A DNA stretch of 64,000 bases, taken from Dipodascopsis uninucleata var. uninucleata. Its lineage: Eukaryota > Ascomycota > Lipomycetes > Lipomycetales > Lipomycetaceae. The notes under the pieces are model-generated. The model saw only the letters and a program-made list of their open reading frames with translations. It did not search any database and was not told the DNA's origin. Positions 54,239 to 64,000 of the stretch are shown here, piece after piece. Location of the stretch: NCBI GenBank assembly GCA_030568195.1, contig JAJLTO010000017.1, positions 186,001 to 250,000 of the forward strand, written 5' to 3'. Position 1 is the stretch's first letter. Each line of letters begins with the position of its first letter. Position numbers and translations under genes: made by a program.

Positions 54239-55945
54239 ATGAGCCTGGACGTCAAGGGCGATATTGAGTTGTTTGAAGGCGCAGATGCAACAGAACAACA
54301 GAAACTTGCGGTCGATAACGACAAGAGCGATCATGAAGAGACTGTATGGGATGCGTGTAAGCGATATCCAAAGGCTTGCTTCTGGATCGCCCTTCTTTTG
54401 TGGGGAGTAGTTCTTGTCGGATACGATTCTCAAGCGGGTGGTATGGTTGTGAGCATCCCCAGATTTCGCGAAGATTTCGGTTATTATTATGCTGGCAATT
54501 ATGTACTAGTATCGAAGTGGCAATCTGCTTTTAGTGGAGGCCCTCTTGCCTCGTAAGTCTAATATGCATCAGTTCAATGTATTTCGTCTTTGCTAACAAC
54601 ATACAAGCCTTGTATTCGGATCTATTGGTGGAACTTGGATTTCTGACTATATTGGTAGAAAGTGGACAATTTTCATAGGTCTCACAGTGTCAATTGCAGC
54701 CGTTGGAGTTGAGTTTTCAGCGACAACAAATGAAGTATTTTTCGCTGGAAAATTCATCAATGGATGTGGACTTGGTTTCATCTATTCTGTTTCAATGACA
54801 TTTATAGCTGAGGTATTTACAATTGCGACTCTGCTTTCTTTTCCAATTGGCTAATATATGAGAATTTTTAGATATCACCACTTTCTTTGCGAGGAATTAC
54901 TACAGGTGCCACCAATCTGTCCCTTTGCATCGGTCCTTTTGTATGCTACCTTGTTAGTAACAAGATTGCTACCAGAGATGATGCGTGGGCATATCGAGCA
55001 TTATTTGCTTCTCAATGGGCGTTTTCTGGAACTTGTTTCCTATTATTACCATTCATTCCGGAATCACCATGGTTTTATGCGGCCAGAAACCAAGATGAAA
55101 AGGCGAAGCAATCCTTAATGCGCTTATATGGCGATCAATATCGTTCAATTGATTCTCGGTTAAATTGGATAAAGACCGTGCAACAAGAAGTGCGAAAGAC
55201 ATCGGAGGGTGCATCGTACATAGATTGTTTCAGGGGTACGAATTTGCGGCGAACAATAATCAGCTGTATGCCAATGATCATCCAACAAATGTCTGGAGTC
55301 AATTTTATAGCGAACTATTCGACATATTACTACCAGTTGGCCGGCTTTACTACTCACCAAAGTTATCAGATCTCTTGCGGTGCTCAAGCTTTGTCGATTT
55401 CTGGTACACTCGTGGCAATCGTGTTTGGCGACAGAATTGGTAGAAGAAGACTACTTATTTTAGGACTATCGGTACTGACTGTTCTTCTTGCTATTACTGG
55501 AGGACTTGCAACCCAGACAGAAAACGTTCAGATATTGAAAGCTGCATCAGCCTTTATTGCTATGTACAACTTTTTTTACAACGCTGGACAAGGAGCCGTA
55601 GTTTATTCGGTATCAGCTGAATGTCCCGCGTCTCATTTACGTAGCAAGACTATTGCACTGGCTCTTGGCATAGCTAATATGTTAGGCTGTATGTGGTCTT
55701 TCGTATTACCTTTTATATTTAATCCTGATAATGCAGACCTAGAGGGAAAGACAGCATTTATCTTTTGCGCATTTGATGTGCTTTCTCTCGTCTATCTATA
55801 TTTCTATCAGCCAGAAACGGCCAATCGTTCATATGCTGAAATTGATGAAATGTTCAATAATCATGTTTCGGCAAGAAACTTTGCAAAGTATAAAACGCAG
55901 TACATGCATTCAATGGATGCAAAGAATCAAGATCCAGATGTGTGA
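54239..55945 (+). CDS. MAL-type sugar:H+ symporter, three exons
   Basis: Exons 54239-54552, 54608-54812 and 54872-55945, giving 530 residues. Introns are 55 bp (TGCTAAC at 54591) and 59 bp (GGCTAAT near the acceptor); the joins restore PLAS|LVFGSIGG and FIAE|ISPLSLRG. Sugar-porter signatures: VLVGYDSQAGGMVVSIPRF in TM1, SDYIGRKWT after TM2, PESPWFYAARNQDEKAKQSL, QQMSGVNFIANYSTYYYQLAG in TM7, and ETANRSYAEIDEMF at the end. The ET-x-NR-S/T-Y/F-AEIDEM ending is shared with the decayed transporter at 60-61.7 kb, so the two are from one subfamily. It sits 825 bp before the rhamnosidase on the same strand and is the best candidate for importing its substrate (a rhamnoside or rhamnose). The family is strong; the sugar is inferred. 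Confidence 0.86.
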
Positions 55946-56770
55946 TTGACGATATGATTACGGAGAGTCTTTAATTTCAGCCTGATGATCGATGATTATA
56001 TTTCTGTTAGTGCTTCGTATAGCTAAATTCTATCTGGAACACAATATGTTCTTCGTATGCATTTTTGCGAAAATTCATTTATAAACAATGTAGTCGAACA
56101 ATTCAATACCTTCCATTTCTTCATCATATAACTTGTCACATACACTAATGTCGTAAACTGTATGAGTAGATCACACTATTTAGTGCCCATCATAATTGCA
56201 ACTAGAGTGTACAGTCTATTGCTTAGGCGAATTATGTGAGTACAATACTTATCTCAAGAATGATCGACGAGAGTGATACTTCAATCTTACATTCCAGTGA
56301 TCTTAGTTATATCCGCTTGATGTCAGGCTTATCTATTATCCCTTGTAATAATTAAATTCTTGCTTGATGACGAGATTCATTTTATTGAGAAAGAGAAGAA
56401 GCTTTGCGGATATTAGAGCTGGTTATTAGCGTTCCGGGAATAGAAAGTGGTGCCCCCGGTAATAAATAGGCACGCTAATTTCATATATGCATAAAAGTTA
56501 ATCTACAACGAAGCAAAATATACTTCACTGATAGCGCCACGCCCTCGCAATTTCGGCACATTTATATGCGAGAGCATTTTCAAAAAAGAGTTACCATTAC
56601 TTGCTAGACTATTTCCTAATATTTACTAGTATTTCTTGGAGATTTCTTCAACTATCAATTATAAAAGACCATAAAGATGCAGCAACTATGGGGAATAAGA
56701 GCAAAAGAAATCACTGAGATAGACTAGGATAGGAATAATATTTTATTAATATAGATCATAGCAAAACAAC
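55946..56770. promoter_or_regulatory. Promoter region of the rhamnosidase
   Basis: 825 bp. A TATA-type box TATAAAAG lies at 56660-56667, about 100 bp before the start. CCGGGAATAG and CCCCCGG near 56.43-56.46 kb are CGG-type words of possible Zn2Cys6 regulation. No gene seen. Confidence 0.45.
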
Positions 56771-59380
56771 ATGTTGATCAAATCTATTCAGTTCGAACAT
56801 CTGAAGCCAGGTAGTGTTTTGGGTATTGGAGCAACAAAACCAAGAATTTCTTGGAAAGTGCAGACCAAAAAATCAAATTGGAAGCAAACAAAATACGAAA
56901 TAAGATCAATAATTCAAGAACCTATCGAGCAAATTGAAGATGTAGGAGTTACATTCGTGAAAGAGAGCAGTGAATCTCATCTAGTGGAGTGGCCGTTTGA
57001 AGAGTTGAACTCGAGACAGCGTGCTTACGTTCAAGTGAGAGTGTGGGGAAGTGGCAGTGACCAGCCTTCTCCTTGGAGTGATCTGGAGTTCGTTGAGACA
57101 GGAATTCTCTCGACTTCAGAATGGACAGCAAAGCTAATAGAGTCATCTATAAATATTGACACCAGCAAAGCTAATCCCGAGGTACTTTTCAAAAAGTCGT
57201 TCGTGGTCAAAGCCCCTATAAGGTCTGTCAAACTTTACGTAACAGCGCACGGCGTATATGATTTTGAAGTCAATGGCCTGGCTATTTCAAACGATTTCCT
57301 GCAACCAGGATGGTCTAGCTATGATTACCGTTTACGTCAAGCAGTGTATGATCTCTCAAGTGCTATCGTCGATGGAACGAACGTCATTGGCTTCCGTTTG
57401 GCGGAGGGATGGTATTCAGGAAGGCTTGGCTTCCTCGGTGGCCTAAGGAATATATACGGCGAGAAAGTAGGGCTCTTTGCCGAGATTTATTGCCAATATG
57501 CTGATGGAAGCAGCACGACTATAGTCACTGATGACACATGGGAGTGCACAGAAGGGCCCATAAGATCTGCAGAACTTTATGATGGTGAAGTATATGATGC
57601 TAGATACGAGGTTAGCAACTGGTCGAAAGGTGGTACCGAGGGTCAATGGTCCAGTGTCCTTGCAAAGGACATTAATCAAAAAATTGATATTTTCTTGCCT
57701 ACAGGGCCAACGGCGAAACCTATGGAATATGTGAAACCCCAAAAGCTGATAGTATCACCGTCAGGCAAGAAGATCATAGATTTTGGACAGAACTTGGTAG
57801 GATATCTTCAAATAGCACTTCCACAAGCAAAAAGCGGTCACACATTCTCTTTGCATCATACAGAAGTGCTTGAAAATGGTGAATCCGGACATAGACCCTT
57901 GCGTGTAGTGAAAGCGGCAGATTCATACACCTACAATGGTGAAGAGGCCGATGGTTTTGTCTGGCATCCTCGTTTTACTTTTCATGGCTTTAGATATGCT
58001 CGTGTTGAGAATTGGCCTCTCGAAGATATCGATCTCGAACGATTTACTGCTGTTGTCTGCTATAATGACTTTGAAAGGACAGGATGGTTCAAAACATCGG
58101 ATGCTATGGTCAACCGTTTGTTTGAGAACATACTGTGGAGTATGAAAGGAAATTTTTTGGAAGTACCTAGTGACTGTCCGCAGCGTGATGAACGATTAGG
58201 TTGGACCGCAGATATACAGATTTTTACTCCGACAGCGCTTTATCTCTATGATTGCGCCGGAATGATTACGAGCTGGCTAAGAGATTTATACGTGGAACAG
58301 ATTGAGTACGGAGGTGCTCCGGGAGTGGTCGTACCTAATATTCTCCATAAATATCGGACATCTTGGCTTAATATACCTCCTGTGGCAGTGTGGCAAGATG
58401 CTACTGTTATTATTCCCTGGGAGCTTTATCGCTCCACTGGTGACATTGAAATATTGAAGAAGCAATACGATAGTATGAAGATGTATACAGAGTGGATTCC
58501 AAAGGATTCCGATTTACTCTGGAAACCCCAGTTCCAGCTTGGTGACTGGTTGGATCCATCTGCTCCTCCTGATCAACCTATAAAAGCAATGACAAATTCT
58601 CAGTTGGTGGCTAACGCTTATTTGGTTGCACTTTATGATATCATGGTAAAGACATGTCAAGTTTTAGGAAATGATAAGGATGCAAAACACTATACCTCCC
58701 TACGAGTTCAGGCTAGGGAGGCTTTCCGCAAAAGGTATATATTGGCGGATGGTGAGATCGCCTCCGATACTCAAACTGCATATGCTCTTGGCATTTATTA
58801 CGATCTGTTCGAGCCGGATGAATTGCCTCTTGCTGCAAAAAGACTAGTTAAGGTCGTTGAGCATTCTCAGTATAAGATCAGCACCGGCTTTGTAGGAACT
58901 CCAATTATATGCCATGCTCTGACTAAGGTAGGGCATGTTGACGTGGCATATAAGATGTTGATGACTAAGGAGTGCCCCTCCTGGCTCTATCCTGTCACCA
59001 TGGGTGCCACTACCATGTGGGAACGATGGGACAGTATGTTGCCGAACGGCCAAATTAATCCTGGCGAAATGACTTCGTTCAATCATTATGCTTTTGGATC
59101 CGTAGGTCAGTGGTTATATTCAGTTGTGGGCGGCTTACAACAGTCAGAGGTAGGCTGGAAAAAAGTAGTTATAAAGCCAGCGCCATCAGAAAGCTTTGTT
59201 TTCGCGGAGGCGAAGTATGATAGTCCATATGGCATTTTCGAGTCGAAATGGAATGCTGAGAGCAATATATTCAAATTATTCGTGGTGATTCCACCCAACG
59301 CCGAAGCACTTATTATTTTGCCGAACAATGAAACTCATACGGTGGGTAGTGGCTCTTACCATTTTTCATGCGTGTTATAG
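56771..59380 (+). CDS. GH78 alpha-L-rhamnosidase, intracellular
   Basis: 869 residues, single exon, no signal peptide. GH78 enzymes invert and release terminal alpha-L-rhamnose from flavonoid rhamnosides, saponins or pectin side chains. Domains in order: a fibronectin-like N-terminal strand domain (~1-115), the rhamnosidase N domain (VKLYVTAHGVYDFEVNG, FLQPGWSSYDYRLRQAVYDL, ~150-290), a concanavalin-like domain (KIIDFGQNLVGYLQI, GFRYARVENWP, ~335-430) and the (alpha/alpha)6 barrel (~440-780). The barrel holds DCPQRDERLGWTAD with Asp468 and the probable general acid Glu474, and TTMWERWDS with the probable base Glu751, then FNHYAFGSVGQWLYSVVGGL. A C-terminal beta domain follows. The length is normal for the family. 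It is downstream of a MAL-type transporter on the same strand, consistent with import then hydrolysis. Identification is strong. Confidence 0.94.
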   Translation: MLIKSIQFEHLKPGSVLGIGATKPRISWKVQTKKSNWKQTKYEIRSIIQEPIEQIEDVGVTFVKESSESHLVEWPFEELNSRQRAYVQVRVWGSGSDQPSPWSDLEFVETGILSTSEWTAKLIESSINIDTSKANPEVLFKKSFVVKAPIRSVKLYVTAHGVYDFEVNGLAISNDFLQPGWSSYDYRLRQAVYDLSSAIVDGTNVIGFRLAEGWYSGRLGFLGGLRNIYGEKVGLFAEIYCQYADGSSTTIVTDDTWECTEGPIRSAELYDGEVYDARYEVSNWSKGGTEGQWSSVLAKDINQKIDIFLPTGPTAKPMEYVKPQKLIVSPSGKKIIDFGQNLVGYLQIALPQAKSGHTFSLHHTEVLENGESGHRPLRVVKAADSYTYNGEEADGFVWHPRFTFHGFRYARVENWPLEDIDLERFTAVVCYNDFERTGWFKTSDAMVNRLFENILWSMKGNFLEVPSDCPQRDERLGWTADIQIFTPTALYLYDCAGMITSWLRDLYVEQIEYGGAPGVVVPNILHKYRTSWLNIPPVAVWQDATVIIPWELYRSTGDIEILKKQYDSMKMYTEWIPKDSDLLWKPQFQLGDWLDPSAPPDQPIKAMTNSQLVANAYLVALYDIMVKTCQVLGNDKDAKHYTSLRVQAREAFRKRYILADGEIASDTQTAYALGIYYDLFEPDELPLAAKRLVKVVEHSQYKISTGFVGTPIICHALTKVGHVDVAYKMLMTKECPSWLYPVTMGATTMWERWDSMLPNGQINPGEMTSFNHYAFGSVGQWLYSVVGGLQQSEVGWKKVVIKPAPSESFVFAEAKYDSPYGIFESKWNAESNIFKLFVVIPPNAEALIILPNNETHTVGSGSYHFSCVL

Positions 59381-60012
59381 TCGATAGCTGTGAACATGAC
59401 ACATATTTTGGGTCTAAATTTAGTTTAAAATATTTTAAGCGTATTTCATTACACATCTAGTTAAAACCTTATTATAGTTAACGTTAAACTTAGTGCAAAA
59501 TAAACATCGAATACAGTTTTTATGATGTGGCTCAGTACGTTCATCACAATATTCAGTGCAAAAATTCACACTAAAATTTCTCAGAGCTTACTTTTTTAGA
59601 ATAGTTGGCATTAAATTGCAGTAGAGATCCTGATCTCTATAACGGCAAAAATATCGTGAAATCTAATATTTCTACGGACTACCAAAACGTAGTGGCGTCT
59701 ACCAAATATTTTTTAATTTGGGAGGGATACATAGACGGAAATAAAAATGACATTACTAAATGAAATATAAAAGACAGACCATAACTATCGCTAGTATTGA
59801 TACGTCAGCCTTTTGAAAACTTATGGAGTATTGTCGAACAACAGTAAATAAGGCTTTGGCAGCTGTCCTACCAGTTCCTTCAGACAAGGTAGAAGCTATT
59901 GAACTTAAAACGGTCTGCTTAAGATACGTCCGTCCGAATAACTTGCCCTACGCCCCAGTTAGGCACTTTTAGAAATCACTATTTACAAACATTCGAGTGT
60001 TGCCCCTCATCC
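59381..60012. other. Convergent 3' spacer
   Basis: 630 bp, AT-rich, between the rhamnosidase stop and the 3' end of the decayed transporter. No gene or distinctive motif seen. Confidence 0.5.
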
Positions 60013-61675
60013 CTATAAATTGCTCATCTCATAAGCTTCTTCGCCGATAATCTGAGATGCATCTTTAGCTACAGTTGTTGTCTCATAGTTACGCCATCTC
60101 CACATCGGAATATGTGCGTCATACATCTCATCGATTTCTGCAAAGGTACGGTTACGAGTTTCGGGCATGAAAAAATAGACCGCTATAATAATAAATGCCA
60201 TACATCCTCCAAAGATTAAGTAAGTTTTGGCACCTAAATTCGCTGCATCGGCTGCTGTGAGCCGAGGTACTGCGAATGTCGTAATAACCGCTGTAGTCTG
60301 CGCACAACCAATAGTATATGCCATAGTATGATTACGCAGTTTTGGCGTCGCAATCTCAGATGGCATCAAATTAGAAAGTGAGTAAAATGATGCCGCCCAA
60401 ACGAAATTGAAGATAAAAGAGAGTGCCGCGATGGCAAGAGCAAAGTGTTATCACTAGTACTAAACGCGAGTGCCCCAGCAATGATATCAATCACAAAAAG
60501 AGCAGTCATGCCAATCAGAGCAGTGGGCCTGCGTCCTCCACGATCGATTATGAAGGGAGCAAATATAGTCCCAGCTAGAGTGCAGCATGATGCAATCACT
60601 GTAAGAGTGAAAGGCTCTGCAATTCCGATATCGGTAAGGAAAACAGTAGCATAAGTAGTAGACAAAATGATACCCGATATCTGATTTAAAGAGAAGAAAG
60701 AGCCAGCAGTAAGTGTTCGCTTTAGATTCTGGCGATTGAAGATCTCCCAGAACCTCACCTCCGCACTGAGCTCCCGCTCATTATCCTCACATAGTTTCAT
60801 GACACGTATCTCATCATCTACCTTGAGATCACTGAATCCACGGAAGTTTTCTTAGGTTTGCCCTTGCCTCATCCATGCGACCTTTGCTCACCAGCCACTG
60901 TGGGCTTTCAGGTAGGAATATGGTTAGTGGGATCAGAATAGCAGGAAAGACACACTGGACACCTAACGGGATCATATAGGAGGCTCTGCTATTCATATTG
61001 TGTGTACCGTTGACAACTATAGTGGCCACAACACCCGCTATTTGGGACAAGATATTGATGCAAGTTACACTGCGACCGCGCATAGATACAGGAACAATCT
61101 CTGACAGATATAATGGAGCTGTCGCATTACCAATACCCATGACTACTCCATTCCATGCTCGTCCAATGACAAAGGCAGCTAAATTAGGAGCAAAAAGCTG
61201 CAAGAATACGCCTCCAAGTGATAACACATAAGATGCAATTAAGGACCACTTCCTGCCAAGATGATTGTTGGCAGGAGACGCCATTAAGCCGCCAACAATA
61301 GAGCCCACGAGTGGAAGTGAGAACAAGAGATTTTGGTTTCGTGCCGTAAAGACATATTTGCCAGTTGTGGGGTTGAGCCCCTGATATTTATCAACCTATT
61401 CTCGATACTTAGAGACATATGTTGGTATATAAGCAATCCAAGATATTACTTACAAATTGTTTTAATGCTACTACCGGCGATATAACATTGTTATCAAATC
61501 CAAACAAAAAAGTAGATGCGCCGAAGACGGTACACGCGTAGATCAACAGGATATTGATCGCATGCTTAGTGCCAGAGTCAGGATGAGTCTCATTACCAGT
61601 ATTCTCGACAGTTTCCGCAAAACCTGTCTTGTAATCTCCATTTTCCTTTTGCTCCCTATCCGTCAGTTTAAACAC
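60013..61675 (-). pseudogene. MAL-type sugar transporter, frameshifted
   Basis: Minus-strand relative of the transporter at 54239-55945. Pieces in order: 61675-61454 (STFLFGFDNNVISPVVALKQ), an intron at 61453-61396 (GTAAGT...AATAG), then VDKYQGLNPTTGKY, TARNQNLLFSLPLVGS, NHLGRKWS, LPESPQWL, LNQISGIILSTTY, FIIDRGGRRPTALIG and ETRNRTFAEIDEMY. Two single-base shifts break the second exon: a gain in an A run (plus-strand T at 60847-60850) and a loss near 60441-60445. No in-frame ATG exists at the 5' end; the frame opens after a stop with only GTG available, so the start may be lost or sit in an unseen exon. The two shifts could instead be assembly errors. It is divergent from the GH13 gene, the classic layout of yeast MAL loci. 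Confidence 0.78.

Positions 61676-64000
<2,325 letters not shown>

Noticed and set aside
60366-61326. Intron as explanation for the transporter frame breaks
   Set aside because: No donor/acceptor pair fits at either break; the protein pattern continues without missing residues, so single-base shifts are simpler.

Overview
The window looks like nuclear DNA of an ascomycete yeast or related fungus. Short introns (about 50-310 bp) begin GTAAGT, GTATGT or GTGAGT and several carry a yeast-type branch point (TGCTAAC, CACTAAC, GCTAAC). Intergenic DNA is mostly AT-rich, and the core genes (TAM41, IST1, SYP1, MSB2, a transmembrane SH3 protein) are fungal. CTG falls at family-conserved leucines (the IWLSP and FWLDKG positions of the GH13 gene), so CUG is probably read as Leu. 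TAA, TAG and TGA all end genes here. I saw no tRNA, rRNA, telomere repeat, CRISPR array or virus-like/LTR element. The species is not identified; an early-branching budding yeast with a rich sugar-use repertoire is only a guess.

Left part (1-28 kb), core cell biology: the 5' part of a PAS-kinase-like protein kinase (-), mitochondrial TAM41 (+), ESCRT regulator IST1 (-, four exons), then three same-strand surface/morphogenesis genes: the signalling mucin MSB2, the endocytic F-BAR/muniscin SYP1, and a Ser/Thr-rich single-pass membrane protein with a cytoplasmic SH3 domain (Fus1-like). MSB2 and the SH3 gene each follow 4.5-5 kb without a convincing gene. Both regions contain GC-rich patches and palindromes and end in pyrimidine-rich stretches that look like long 5' leaders. 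MSB2 has a leader intron and a possible nine-codon uORF whose stop overlaps the MSB2 start (TAATG).

Middle part (28.8-38 kb), transport and detoxification: an MFS transporter (-) divergent from a Zn2Cys6 regulator (+) across a promoter with CGG direct repeats and two CACGTG boxes; a QDR-type drug:H+ antiporter; a four-exon flavin-reductase-like gene with a mitochondrial-type presequence; a DUF6314 protein; and a DJ-1/PfpI protein closely resembling bacterial isonitrile hydratase InhA.

Right part (39-64 kb), glycoside use: two lactose-permease-type sugar transporters, an alpha/beta hydrolase, a GH51 alpha-L-arabinofuranosidase, a five-exon DHA2 (Atr1-like) exporter, a three-exon MAL-type sugar transporter, a GH78 alpha-L-rhamnosidase, and a divergent MAL-like pair made of a frameshifted sugar transporter and a GH13 alpha-glucosidase with an in-frame TGA. 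None of the three glycosidases has a visible signal peptide, so the layout suggests uptake of small glycosides followed by intracellular hydrolysis. The transporter density and the decaying MAL-like pair would fit a subtelomeric or fast-evolving region, but no telomere is visible.
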